From Nitrosomonas ureae (GTDB lineage Bacteria > Pseudomonadota > Gammaproteobacteria > Burkholderiales > Nitrosomonadaceae): a DNA stretch of 64,000 bases. Position 1 is the stretch's first letter. Each line of letters begins with the position of its first letter. Position numbers and translations under genes: made by a program. Where the stretch lies: positions 2,170,001-2,234,000 of the forward strand of contig NZ_CP013341.1 in assembly GCF_001455205.1 (NCBI RefSeq). Reading direction: 5' to 3'. This document shows positions 38,427 through 47,492 of the stretch, one piece after another. The notes under the pieces are model-generated. The model made no database searches and had not been told where the DNA came from. It saw only the letters and a program-made list of their open reading frames with translations.

Positions 38427-40139
38427 ATGAAAGCCAAGCGATGGGCTGGGGTAATAGCGGGGCTGTTAGGAGCTATGCTGATAGGGACGGCGCATGCGAA
38501 CATACCGAGCGTTCCGGACGAATTGTATGAAGCATTGAAGTTGGATCGTGAGAAGGCGACGCCGAAGGAAGTATACGAAGCGGTGGTGAAGCGCTACAAG
38601 GATCCTGAGCAAGGAGCGGGGCCTGGAACGATGGCGCAGTATTGGGAACCGATACCGTATGGAATATATTTGGATCCTGCGACATTTTACAAATCGCCGA
38701 CTTCGAATAAAGAGATAGCGAGCCGGAAGGAATGTGTAGAATGTCACACGGATGAATCGCCGGTATGGGTTCAGGCATGGAAGCGTAGTAGCCATGCGAA
38801 TTTAGACAAGATTCGTAATCTTAAGCCGGATGACCCTACCTTTTATAAGAAAGGCAAGCTTGAGGACGTAGAGAAGAATTTGCGCTCTTTGGGTAAATTG
38901 GCGGAAGGCGAGAACCTGAAGGAAGTGGGGTGTATTGACTGTCACGTGGATGTTAATGCGAAGAAGAAAGCGGATCACACCAAAGACATCATTATGCCGA
39001 CAGCGGATGTATGCGGTAAATGTCACTTGCAGGAATTTGTGGAACGGGAATCGGAACGTGACACGATGATTTGGCCGCACGGCCAATGGCCCGATGGACG
39101 CCCTTCGCACGCGCTGGACTATAAAGCCAACGTAGAAACCACTGTTTGGGCAGCGATGCCGCAACGCGAAGTAGCTGAAGGCTGCTCGATGTGTCATACG
39201 AATCAGAACAAATGCGACTCATGCCATACGCGCCATGAATTTTCAGCTGCGGAGTCGCGTAAGCCGGAAGCGTGTGCCACTTGCCATAGTGGTGTGGATC
39301 ACAACAACTGGGAAGCTTACTCCATGTCCAAGCACGGCAAGATGGTGTCGATGCTGGGAGACAAATGGAACTGGGAAGTACAGTTGAAAGACGCCTATGA
39401 ACTGGGCGGTCAAAATGCACCGACCTGTGCGGGTTGTCACATGGAATACGAAGGTGAATATAGCCATAACATGGTAAGGAAGATTCGGTGGGCGAACTAT
39501 CCATTTGTTCCAGGTATAGCGGAAAACATTAATAGCGAATGGTCGGAAGCTCGTTTAGACTCGTGGGTGGTTACCTGTACCCAATGTCACTCGGAGCGTT
39601 TTGCACGTTCATATTTGGAATTGATGGACAAAGGCACGCTGGAAGGGTTGGCTAAGTATCAGGAAGCTAATGAAATTGTGCATACACTGTACAAGGAAGG
39701 TTTGTTGACAGGCCAAAAAACTAATCGTCCTGCTCCACCGCCACCGGAGAAAGAAGGCTATGCATATTTTGCACAGTTGTTCTGGTCGAAAGGCAACAGC
39801 CCTGCGGCGATTGAGCTCAAGGTGCTGGAAATGCACGAAAATGACCTGGCGAAGATGCATGTAGGCTTGGCGCACGTAAATCCGGGTGGATGGACTTATA
39901 CGGAAGGCTGGGGTCCGATTAACCGTGCGTATGTTGAAATTCAAGACGAAAATACTCGTATCCGCGAGATGATTGCACTGCAGGAACGGGTGAAGAATCT
40001 TGAATCGAAACGCACCAGTTTACTTGACTTGGACGGCACAGCTGAGAAGATCTCACTGGGTGGTTTAGGTGGCGGCATGCTGCTCGCCGGAACACTGGCC
40101 TTGGCGGGTTGGCGCAAACGTAAGCAAAGTGAAGCTTGA
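38427..40139 (+). CDS. haoA: Hydroxylamine oxidoreductase (octahaem)
   Basis: A 570-residue precursor with a signal peptide ending AHA at residue 24. Eight CxxCH motifs start at residues 103, 169, 196, 253, 263, 283, 334 and 384. With cleavage after 24, the fourth haem cysteines become 229 and 232 and Tyr491 (in GGWTYTEGW) becomes Tyr467, matching the known P460 haem and its cross-linking tyrosine in N. europaea HAO. The trimeric periplasmic enzyme oxidises hydroxylamine, the energy-yielding step of ammonia oxidation. A C-terminal hydrophobic stretch (about 543-561) and basic tail may anchor the precursor. AAGGAGAG precedes the ATG; the stop overlaps haoB by four bases. Confidence 0.98.
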   Translation: MKAKRWAGVIAGLLGAMLIGTAHANIPSVPDELYEALKLDREKATPKEVYEAVVKRYKDPEQGAGPGTMAQYWEPIPYGIYLDPATFYKSPTSNKEIASRKECVECHTDESPVWVQAWKRSSHANLDKIRNLKPDDPTFYKKGKLEDVEKNLRSLGKLAEGENLKEVGCIDCHVDVNAKKKADHTKDIIMPTADVCGKCHLQEFVERESERDTMIWPHGQWPDGRPSHALDYKANVETTVWAAMPQREVAEGCSMCHTNQNKCDSCHTRHEFSAAESRKPEACATCHSGVDHNNWEAYSMSKHGKMVSMLGDKWNWEVQLKDAYELGGQNAPTCAGCHMEYEGEYSHNMVRKIRWANYPFVPGIAENINSEWSEARLDSWVVTCTQCHSERFARSYLELMDKGTLEGLAKYQEANEIVHTLYKEGLLTGQKTNRPAPPPPEKEGYAYFAQLFWSKGNSPAAIELKVLEMHENDLAKMHVGLAHVNPGGWTYTEGWGPINRAYVEIQDENTRIREMIALQERVKNLESKRTSLLDLDGTAEKISLGGLGGGMLLAGTLALAGWRKRKQSEA

Positions 40140-41167
40140 TAGGCGCTGACACGACAGACCGCGCCGCTCCGGTGGTGCGGTCAGGAGACAGGCTGCTCCC
40201 GTCATTAGGAATTTTTCTGGTGACGGGAGGATTGCTTTTATTGGGCTGGTTTGTGTATCTTTGGTTTAAACCGATACCGGCTCCCTATCAATATCAATTG
40301 GTAGAAGAAAGCGACAGCAGCAAGTTTAGTAAAATAGATTTGACAGGTTGGCCGGATTTAAAGCTTGGTCAGTACAAAGTACAAGCTGACGGAGTAGGCA
40401 AGCCGATCGCTGAATTCATTGTTGCAAGGCAAAATGATGGAGCGCCGGTACTGATCTACTGGAAGAATAGCACCAATGAAGTGCTCTACAATTTTGACAG
40501 AAAGCCATCGGAGCTTACTGTTCTGGCCGAGGCGATCAGCAAGTACGCTCCGAAAGATGCGCTGATACTATCCTGGTGGGACACCTCCCGGCAAATCAAA
40601 CTGCTTACAGGGCACGACACGTTTTTTACTCATCACCTGAACGAACCCCTCATGATACCGGCTCCTTGGCTGGAGCACAGCAAAGAGATCCAGGCGTATG
40701 AAAAACAATTCTGGCAAAGCAAAGCGGATTCGGTGGAATTGGAACGATTTAAACACTTCAGTCGGGCACTGGCGGCACCAGCGGAAGACGGTATTAAGCA
40801 ACTGCGGCAACTGATTGGTTCTGATCGTGAGACCTACCTGATTGTACACGTGACCGATGTCTATAAACTAGGGCTCATGTACCCGGAAAGTATAGGCGTT
40901 GCCTACCAGAATTTTCCGATGACAGGGAATATGCATGGCATGATCAATCAAATGAAAGTGCAAGTTAAGGAAAATAATTTTGACACCTATACACTGCAAT
41001 CTGTTTCAGACAATGAGATCAGAGTATTTTTCCTGAGTGATGAAGAAAGTAGTCAGACGTTGTTGGCAAGGATGCTGCCATTTGTAGATAAGACTGCGCC
41101 GACGGAACAAGATCTGGCGCAACTGATCTACCAACAAGGAGGCTATTGGGTATATAAGCTACCTTAG
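40136..41167 (+). CDS. haoB: HaoB (orf2 of the hao cluster), membrane-anchored protein
   Basis: A 343-residue protein conserved between haoA and cycA in ammonia oxidisers, function unknown. It has one N-terminal membrane helix (about 24-44, IFLVTGGLLLLGWFVYLW) and a soluble periplasmic part with no haem motif. The TTG start at 40136 overlaps the haoA stop by four bases, which suggests coupling; GTG codons at 40172 and 40175 are alternatives. Confidence 0.85.
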   Translation: MIGADTTDRAAPVVRSGDRLLPSLGIFLVTGGLLLLGWFVYLWFKPIPAPYQYQLVEESDSSKFSKIDLTGWPDLKLGQYKVQADGVGKPIAEFIVARQNDGAPVLIYWKNSTNEVLYNFDRKPSELTVLAEAISKYAPKDALILSWWDTSRQIKLLTGHDTFFTHHLNEPLMIPAPWLEHSKEIQAYEKQFWQSKADSVELERFKHFSRALAAPAEDGIKQLRQLIGSDRETYLIVHVTDVYKLGLMYPESIGVAYQNFPMTGNMHGMINQMKVQVKENNFDTYTLQSVSDNEIRVFFLSDEESSQTLLARMLPFVDKTAPTEQDLAQLIYQQGGYWVYKLP

Positions 41168-41224
41168 AAATAAAAAATAGCCTTGAGCGACAATAAAACT
41201 CCCAAAAAAGCGGACACATAATCA

Positions 41225-41252
41225 TTTACACAAAACGATGATAGCGTACAAT
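41225..41252 (+). promoter_or_regulatory. Putative internal promoter for cycAB
   Basis: TTTACA at 41225-41230 and TACAAT at 41247-41252 with a 16-base spacer, in the 129-base gap between haoB and cycA. This would allow cytochrome genes to be expressed beyond read-through from haoA. Confidence 0.45.
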
Positions 41253-41296
41253 ACGAACCCATAAAATTTGAATTAAAAAAGTATAAAGGAGGAGAG

Positions 41297-42019
41297 ATGA
41301 AACACGCGATAACCCATATATTGGCCATACTGGCGATGACTGCATTTTTCTCGGGCACAGTGTTGGCGGCGGATTTTGAAGGTCGTACGAAATGTAGTTC
41401 ATGTCACAAATCGCAAGCTAAATCATGGAATGACACGGCGCATGCCAAAGCGATGGAATCGTTAAAACCGGGCACACGCAAGGAAGCTAAGATAAAAGCG
41501 AAGCTGGATCCGGATAAGGACTACACGCAAGACAAGGACTGTGTAGGCTGTCATGTTGATGGATGGGGCAAGAAAGGTGGCTATACGGTAGAAACACCGA
41601 AGAAGCCGCTAGCGGCAGTTGGTTGTGAATCCTGTCATGGACCTGGGAAGAGCTATCGGGGAGATCACCGTAAGGGAGGTCAGGCCTTTGAAAGCAAAGG
41701 CACTACCATGCAACGCAAAGTATTGGCAGACAAAGGGCAAGACTTTCATTTTGAAGAAGCTTGCAGTGCTTGTCATTTAAACTACGAAGGTTCGCCATGG
41801 AAAGGTGCGAAAGCTCCCTATACGCCATTTACTCCGGAAGTTGACGCGAAATACACATTTGATTTTGACAAGATGGTGAAGGATGTCAAAGCGATGCATG
41901 AGCATTACAAGCTTGATGGTACATTCGTAGGGGAACCCAAGTTCAAGTTTCATGATGAATTTCAAGCGAATGCCAAAGAGAAAGTGGCAGATAAAAAAGA
42001 TAAAAAAGGAAAAGACTGA
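41297..42019 (+). CDS. cycA: Tetrahaem cytochrome c554
   Basis: A 240-residue precursor with signal peptide ending VLA at 24. Four CxxCH motifs start at residues 33, 82, 120 and 156. It takes electrons from HAO in the periplasm. A strong AAAGGAGGAGAG site precedes the ATG. The C-terminus is Lys/Asp-rich (AKEKVADKKDKKGKD). The stop codon shares one base with the cycB ATG (TGATG). Confidence 0.97.
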   Translation: MKHAITHILAILAMTAFFSGTVLAADFEGRTKCSSCHKSQAKSWNDTAHAKAMESLKPGTRKEAKIKAKLDPDKDYTQDKDCVGCHVDGWGKKGGYTVETPKKPLAAVGCESCHGPGKSYRGDHRKGGQAFESKGTTMQRKVLADKGQDFHFEEACSACHLNYEGSPWKGAKAPYTPFTPEVDAKYTFDFDKMVKDVKAMHEHYKLDGTFVGEPKFKFHDEFQANAKEKVADKKDKKGKD

Positions 42020-42702
42020 TGAGCGGCTTACAGAAAGGTGCGATAGGGACACTACTGACAGGCGGGTTATTGGGGATATTGCTGGTAGCGGTGGTATTTG
42101 GAGGAGAAGCGGCGCTATCTACCGAAGAATTCTGCACCAGCTGTCACTCGATGACATATACGCAGACGGAACTCAAGGAATCGACTCATTATGGGGCACT
42201 AGGGGTGAATCCTGGCTGTAAGGACTGTCATATACCGCAAGGATTCAAGAATTTTCATTTAGCGTTATATACGCATGCGGTAGATGGTGCGAGAGAGCTT
42301 TATTTGGAATTGGTTAATGATTATTCGACGTTGGAGAAGTTTAATGAGCGTCGGCTGATTATGGCGCATGATGCGCGGATGAATTTGAAGAAATGGGACA
42401 GTGTAACATGCCGTGACTGTCATAGAGATCCGAATCCGCCTGGAGCGGATGCCCAGGAAGCGCATAAGAAGATGAAAACGGAAGGAGCGACGTGTATAGA
42501 CTGTCATCAGAATCTGGTGCATGAGGAAGCGCCGATGACGGATCTGAATGCGAGTTTGGCTGCGGGCAAGATGGTGTTGAAGCCGGACGAAGATGAAGAA
42601 GATGAAGACGACGAAGAAGATGAGGAAGAAGACGAGGATAGTGCTAGTGAGGTAACCGCAAGCGAAGAGGATGATGATGAAGAGGATGACGATGACGAAT
42701 AA
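42019..42702 (+). CDS. cycB: Membrane tetrahaem cytochrome cM552 (NapC/NirT family)
   Basis: A 227-residue protein with an uncleaved N-terminal membrane helix (about 9-27) and four CxxCH motifs at residues 39, 67, 131 and 159. It belongs to the NapC/NirT quinol-dehydrogenase family and is thought to pass electrons from c554 to ubiquinone. The tail from residue 190 on is extreme: 31 of 38 residues are Asp or Glu. Translation is coupled to cycA through a one-base overlap. A strong terminator follows. Confidence 0.95.
   Translation: MSGLQKGAIGTLLTGGLLGILLVAVVFGGEAALSTEEFCTSCHSMTYTQTELKESTHYGALGVNPGCKDCHIPQGFKNFHLALYTHAVDGARELYLELVNDYSTLEKFNERRLIMAHDARMNLKKWDSVTCRDCHRDPNPPGADAQEAHKKMKTEGATCIDCHQNLVHEEAPMTDLNASLAAGKMVLKPDEDEEDEDDEEDEEEDEDSASEVTASEEDDDEEDDDDE
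42587..42701 (+). repeat. Low-complexity GAA/GAT codon tract encoding the cM552 acidic tail
   Basis: Bases 42587-42701 are almost entirely GAA, GAG, GAT and GAC codons, with a short interruption encoding SASEVTAS. Such tracts can change length by replication slippage. Confidence 0.8.
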
Positions 42703-42752
42703 TTCCCTTCACGCTTAATGAACTTCAATAAAGTTAATAGAGCAATCTTAAC

Positions 42753-42787
42753 AAAGAATCTGCATATATTCCGTGCAGATTCTTTTT
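42753..42787 (+). terminator. Intrinsic terminator of the hao cluster
   Basis: A 12-bp perfect stem (42753-42764 with 42774-42785), a nine-base loop and a T-run, 50 bases after the cycB stop. Confidence 0.88.
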
Positions 42788-42928
42788 GTATTTTTGAGAA
42801 CTAAATTATGGATTTGTACTTGATTTAATATTAAGATCTTCAGGGTTTAATTATTTGATTTGATTCTTCCTTCTTATCGCGTAGTGCTTTATTGTTAAAT
42901 AAAATTAAAGAGGTAATTTTTGTAATAT

Positions 42929-44344
42929 ATGAGTAGTAATATCTCATTTGAACAACTCGGTTTATCAACTGATTTGTTGCGAGCTATATCTGAACAAGGG
43001 TATACAAATCCCACTCCAATTCAACAACAGGCTATACCTATAATCCTGAAAGGTTTTGACGTTATGGGTGGAGCTCAGACTGGCACAGGTAAAACAGCGG
43101 GTTTTACTCTTCCTATGTTGCAAAAATTAGAGAGTCATGCGAATAGTAGTACATCACCTGCAAAACATCCAACACGCGCATTGATTTTAGTGCCAACCAG
43201 GGAGCTTGCGATACAAGTTTACGAGAGCGTTAGAGCGTATGGAAAATATGTGGCACTAAAATCAGCTGTGATTTATGGCGGTGTAAATATCGATGTGCAG
43301 ATTGCAGCTATACGTTCTGGCGTAGAAATCCTGGTAGCAACGCCAGGGCGTTTATTGGATCATCTTCAACAAAAAAATTTGATACTTTCAAAAATTGAAA
43401 TATTAATTCTTGATGAAGCCGATCGAATGCTGGATATGGGTTTTTTGCCAGATATAAAGCAAATCATTCAGATGTTACCCGATCAACGACAGAATTTAAT
43501 GTTTTCCGCAACGTTCTCAGAAGAAATCAAGAAACTTGCAGGAAAAATTTTGAAGAGCCCGATACTGATTGAAGTGGCCAAGCAAAACTCAGTCAGTGAT
43601 TTGATTTCACATATAGTTTATTCTGTAGAATCAAAAAATAAGCAAGAATTTCTAATCGATATGATCAAGAAAAAAAACTTGCAACAAGTATTGATTTTTA
43701 CACGTACTAAACATGGAGCAGATCATTTGACACAAAAATTAAATAGTCGGGAGATCCTGAGTTCCGTAATACACGGCGATAGAAATCAACTGCAACGAAC
43801 TCAAGCTTTGGATAATTTTAAATGTGGTTTAATCCGAATCCTTGTTGCGACTGATGTTGCAGCACGTGGTCTTGATATTGAAGAATTAACTCATGTGATT
43901 AATTTTGAACTACCTAATAATCCTGAAGATTACGTACATCGCATTGGAAGAACAGGGCGTGCGGGAGCGAAAGGATTTGCAATTTCTTTTGTTAGCAGAG
44001 AAGAGACTATTCTATTGGGTGGTATAGAAAGATTATTAGGGATTAAGATTCAAGTAGAGGAAAGTAATTTTGGATTAAAGAGTCAGCAAACTGAGCTTTC
44101 AAATAAAACAAACTCAATTGAAGAGCAAAAGAAATCGAGAGCTTTTTCCTTTAAGAAAGAGCCCCTATCGAAGAGGTCAAAAAGGATTGAGAAAATAGAA
44201 GACCCGTTGTTTTCACAGCCCTATATATCAAAATGTTCAGATTTGATATCAATTCAAGTAGGAACTGGTAAGTCTAATAAGCAATATCCTAGTAAAACAT
44301 TACCCGCTCTGTTTATTCCACCTGTAACCAGCAAACAAAAATAA
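42929..44344 (+). CDS. rhlE: ATP-dependent RNA helicase RhlE-type (DEAD box)
   Basis: A 471-residue DEAD-box protein with Q motif GYTNPTPIQQQAIP, Walker A AQTGTGKTAGF, DEAD in LDEADRMLDMGF, SAT in FSATFSEE and HRIGRTGRAG. After the helicase core the tail (about 380-471) is Lys/Ser-rich and not conserved, as in RhlE relatives that act on ribosome assembly or RNA decay. It could also be annotated RhlB/CsdA-like, but the core best fits RhlE. Confidence 0.92.
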   Translation: MSSNISFEQLGLSTDLLRAISEQGYTNPTPIQQQAIPIILKGFDVMGGAQTGTGKTAGFTLPMLQKLESHANSSTSPAKHPTRALILVPTRELAIQVYESVRAYGKYVALKSAVIYGGVNIDVQIAAIRSGVEILVATPGRLLDHLQQKNLILSKIEILILDEADRMLDMGFLPDIKQIIQMLPDQRQNLMFSATFSEEIKKLAGKILKSPILIEVAKQNSVSDLISHIVYSVESKNKQEFLIDMIKKKNLQQVLIFTRTKHGADHLTQKLNSREILSSVIHGDRNQLQRTQALDNFKCGLIRILVATDVAARGLDIEELTHVINFELPNNPEDYVHRIGRTGRAGAKGFAISFVSREETILLGGIERLLGIKIQVEESNFGLKSQQTELSNKTNSIEEQKKSRAFSFKKEPLSKRSKRIEKIEDPLFSQPYISKCSDLISIQVGTGKSNKQYPSKTLPALFIPPVTSKQK

Positions 44345-44469
44345 ACTAGATAGGGTAGTCACGGGCATTAGTTCAAAGAACAATACATCTGATCTGTACA
44401 GCAGCAACGAAAGATGCGGTGTTTTTGGGATATTTTGTGGCGATACACGCCATCTCTTAAGGTGTAGTA

Positions 44470-44592
44470 GTCGCGACCTGATCTGGCGGTTACCCGATTT
44501 GACGATGTGCCTGTTAGATCAAATTCGGTTATTCAATGCAGCGTTTATCATCCCATACATCCTTTGCGTGGCGTGCCTACGATGTACTTGGA
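44470..44592 (-). mobile_element. Left-end fragment of the same IS481-type element as at 7484-8563
   Basis: Bases 44471-44541 match 7476-7543 closely, including CGATGTGCCTGTTAGATCAA and TTATTCAATGCAG. The following C-terminal transposase bases carry a small deletion compared with the first copy, then the match stops near 44590. No other end is present here, so this is a scar. Confidence 0.8.
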
Positions 44593-44620
44593 GCATATGA
44601 AATCTCTCTTCACAAGATGA

Positions 44621-45628
44621 TCATTGTTGACCACTCAAAACCACGCGGTATTTGGCATCACCGCTAGCCAATCTGGCGAGAGCTTCATTAATTTGATCCA
44701 TGCGGAAAATTTCCACGATAGGTTCGATCTTGTGTTGTTCTGCGAATTGCAGCATGGTGGCAATGCTGGCGGGGCTGCCGACAGGGGAGCCTGAAATCGT
44801 ATATTGGTTGGAGATTACTGGAAACACATTGATTTCCAGTGGCTCAAGCGGTACGCCCAGAAGATGCAAGCGACCTTTGGGACGCAGGGTCGCGATATAG
44901 GCATTCCAGTCGAGTTTTACATTGACCGTTGCTAGAATTAAATCAAAGCGGTTTGCTGCAGTTGCAAGTTCAACTGGATTTCTCGTATCCAGCACGTCAT
45001 GCGCGCCCAGTATTAGCGCTTCTTTCCTTTTTTCTTCACTGGATGTAAAGGCAGTTACCCGGCAACCCCATGCCTTTAGAAATTGTAATGCAATATGGCC
45101 CAATCCGCCGATACCGATGACGGCGACGGCAGCAGTGGGCGGGATATTGAATTGCAGAAGAGGGTTAAAAACAGTGATTCCTCCACAGAAAAGCGGTCCT
45201 GCGCTCTGCGCGTTGAGACCATGCGGCAGTGCCACGATGCTGGCAGCGCTGGCGCGTACGTAGTCGGCAAAGCCGCCGTGTCGACCGACAATGGTGGACT
45301 CTGGTTGAGCGCAGAGGTTATGGTCGCCGGACAGGCAACTATGGCAGGTCATGCAATAACCAGCGTGCCATCCTAGGCCAACGCGCTGCTTAAGTGAGAA
45401 ATTTTTTACATGTGTACCTTTAGCTGAAATTGTCCCAATGATTTCATGTCCTGGCACAAAGGGATACTGAGTAATTCCCCAATTGTTATGCAGCATGCTG
45501 AGGTCGCTGTGACATAAACCGCAAAATTCAACCGCGATCTCAACATCATGATCACCCAACGGTCCGGGATCATATTCATAAGGTTGAAGTTTTCCACCCG
45601 GTTCGGATGCAGCGTAAGCTTTGATCAT
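44621..45628 (-). CDS. Zinc-dependent NAD(P) alcohol dehydrogenase (cinnamyl-type MDR)
   Basis: A 335-residue medium-chain dehydrogenase. The catalytic zinc ligands are in FCGLCHSDLSML and PGHEIIG; the structural zinc site has four Cys in CMTCHSCLSGDHNLC. The cofactor motif is AVIGIGGLGHIALQF. It resembles YahK/AdhC-like aldehyde reductases, usually NADPH dependent. The substrate is unknown. It is a single gene next to the IS scar, so horizontal acquisition is possible but not shown. Confidence 0.92.
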   Translation of the reverse strand: MIKAYAASEPGGKLQPYEYDPGPLGDHDVEIAVEFCGLCHSDLSMLHNNWGITQYPFVPGHEIIGTISAKGTHVKNFSLKQRVGLGWHAGYCMTCHSCLSGDHNLCAQPESTIVGRHGGFADYVRASAASIVALPHGLNAQSAGPLFCGGITVFNPLLQFNIPPTAAVAVIGIGGLGHIALQFLKAWGCRVTAFTSSEEKRKEALILGAHDVLDTRNPVELATAANRFDLILATVNVKLDWNAYIATLRPKGRLHLLGVPLEPLEINVFPVISNQYTISGSPVGSPASIATMLQFAEQHKIEPIVEIFRMDQINEALARLASGDAKYRVVLSGQQ

Positions 45629-45817
45629 GATTATTCCTCTAATAGTGATTAATCCTTGAAGCCGAATGTTTTGTAAAAACCTTGAAAGGTTATTTGAAAA
45701 AACATGCTGACTATCGTTTATTATTACTTCTTTTTGGGTAAAAGGGTGCGCGATTTTATCGTTGGTACTGGACTGGAATCGTATTGCAGATAACCCAACC
45801 TCATTTCGGGCTTAAAC

Positions 45818-46090
45818 ATGGACTACAAAATACTACTAATGATTTTTGCCACGGTATTTATCGCGGAATTGGGCGACAAAACGCAACTGGCGACTCTGCT
45901 GTTTGCTGCTGATAAGGAGGTCAATAAATGGACGGTGTTTGTCGGTGCATCACTTGCACTGATTGCAACTTCCGCGATCGGTGTGCTGGCGGGTAGTTTT
46001 ATTTCAGATCACATCAGCGCAAAACATCTGCACTATATTGCAGGAGTGGGGTTTATCCTGATTGGTGGATGGACATTGATAAAGGCCTAA
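45818..46090 (+). CDS. UPF0016/GDT1 family half-length transporter
   Basis: A 90-residue membrane protein with three predicted helices and one copy of the GDT1 signature, IAELGDKTQLATLL (E17-T22). Full-length GDT1/TMEM165/MneA proteins carry two such repeats and move Mn2+ or Ca2+. A half-length unit would need to work as a dimer, either with itself or with a paralogue elsewhere. Confidence 0.85.
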   Translation: MDYKILLMIFATVFIAELGDKTQLATLLFAADKEVNKWTVFVGASLALIATSAIGVLAGSFISDHISAKHLHYIAGVGFILIGGWTLIKA

Positions 46091-46145
46091 TTCAAATTCA
46101 GAATAGTAATTAAAGTGTGTTTCGCAGAACTCGCCGTGAAAAGAA

Positions 46146-47492
46146 TTAGTGCTGCTTGTTTTTCTTTAGGCGCAGAACGACACACAGGCCGCCGGTTGAG
46201 TTATTCTCAATCGATAACTCCCCACCATAAACCTGGATGATATCGCGCACAATGGCCAAACCGATGCCGTGACCAGGCGTGGACTGATCGGCGCGCACGC
46301 CGCGTTCAAGAATTCTGGTAATTTCAGGAGATCGAATGCCGGGGCCGTCATCTTTGACCTGAATAATTACCTGATTTTCCTGATAACTCGCGGATAAACA
46401 AATATTCTGACGGCACCATTTAAAAGCATTGTCGATCAGATTGCCGAGTAATTCCATTAAATCTCCTTCGTCGATCTGCAAACTAATGCTCTCATCAATC
46501 TCAATGATGATGCAAGGGTTCTTGTCACGATAGGCTTTCGTCACGGTGTTGACAATTCGGTCGACCATCGGCCGCAGCATGATCAATCCCATACCCGGGG
46601 AGCTACCGGCAGTTGCGGCACGGCGCAATTGATACTGGATGGTGTTATCCATGCGGTCAATTTGTTCCTGAATCGTTTTTTGCCGGATGGTTTCATCTCC
46701 TTCGCTTTGGATTGTACCCTGCAAAACGGCGAGTGGTGTTTTGAGGCTGTGCGCCAAGTCTGCAAGACCGTTACGATAACGTTTCTGTTGTTTGTGTTCG
46801 TGGTTGATCAAAGAGTTGATGCTGTCGGTTAATACTTGTATTTCACGAGGATAATTACCTTTCAGTTTCTCCTGTTGCCCGGACTCTATTGCGGCAAGCT
46901 CAGTCGATACTTTGCGAAGTGGTTGTAAGCCCCAATGCAGGACCAGCATTTGCGTTGCTAATAGGAAAATAGCCATGATACTTAGCCAGCCCCACAAATC
47001 TTCCCGATAGCGTTCCACTTGCGCCTCAAACAGCACGCTATCAGTGATAACAATGAAAGTCAGCGGGTAATCCCCGGCAGGAGTTTTCCAAGCAACACCG
47101 TAGCGATAAATAAAATAAGGCTCATCATTGAGCGTAATTTGACTAAATTCTTTTTTACCTTTCTCCAATAAAGAGATAGTCGGTATGGGTTTATTGAATG
47201 ATGAATTGGAGCGCCAGGAAATAGTATTGGTTGGGGCGACAATATAAGCATAGGTGTCTGAATTGACATGGCCGAGCTCGGCATCGAGCAAATTGGTCGG
47301 TACATCCAGCTCGCCGGAATCTTCTACTTCTGCGTCTCCCATGAGCATGAGCAGCTTGGCAAATAGCCTATCTTTCACACCCAAGCGTGCACTATCATAA
47401 AAAGCACGATCCAGAGTCAGCGCAATTCCCATGATAAAAACCAGCAGAACCAAGGTTGCGCTGAATAGAATGCGCCGGTTTAATGACATCAT
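46146..47492 (-). CDS. Sensor histidine kinase, PhoQ-like
   Basis: A 448-residue kinase with an N-terminal membrane helix (about 7-27), a periplasmic sensor rich in acidic residues (about 28-165), a second helix (about 167-187), HAMP, a DHp with phospho-acceptor His248 in LADLAHSLKTPL, and an ATPase with DNAFKW and GHGIGLAIV. It overlaps the response regulator by four bases. PhoQ/QseC-like sensors often sense divalent cations; the acidic patch AEVEDSGELD is suggestive. The signal is not determined. Confidence 0.88.
   Translation of the reverse strand: MMSLNRRILFSATLVLLVFIMGIALTLDRAFYDSARLGVKDRLFAKLLMLMGDAEVEDSGELDVPTNLLDAELGHVNSDTYAYIVAPTNTISWRSNSSFNKPIPTISLLEKGKKEFSQITLNDEPYFIYRYGVAWKTPAGDYPLTFIVITDSVLFEAQVERYREDLWGWLSIMAIFLLATQMLVLHWGLQPLRKVSTELAAIESGQQEKLKGNYPREIQVLTDSINSLINHEHKQQKRYRNGLADLAHSLKTPLAVLQGTIQSEGDETIRQKTIQEQIDRMDNTIQYQLRRAATAGSSPGMGLIMLRPMVDRIVNTVTKAYRDKNPCIIIEIDESISLQIDEGDLMELLGNLIDNAFKWCRQNICLSASYQENQVIIQVKDDGPGIRSPEITRILERGVRADQSTPGHGIGLAIVRDIIQVYGGELSIENNSTGGLCVVLRLKKNKQH

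Noticed and set aside
38333..38530. Plus-strand frame overlapping the haoA start
   Set aside because: It overlaps the signal peptide of haoA in another frame, has no ribosome site and a low-complexity composition.
42507..42728. Minus-strand Ser-rich frame opposite the cycB tail
   Set aside because: It is only the complement of the GAA/GAT tract.
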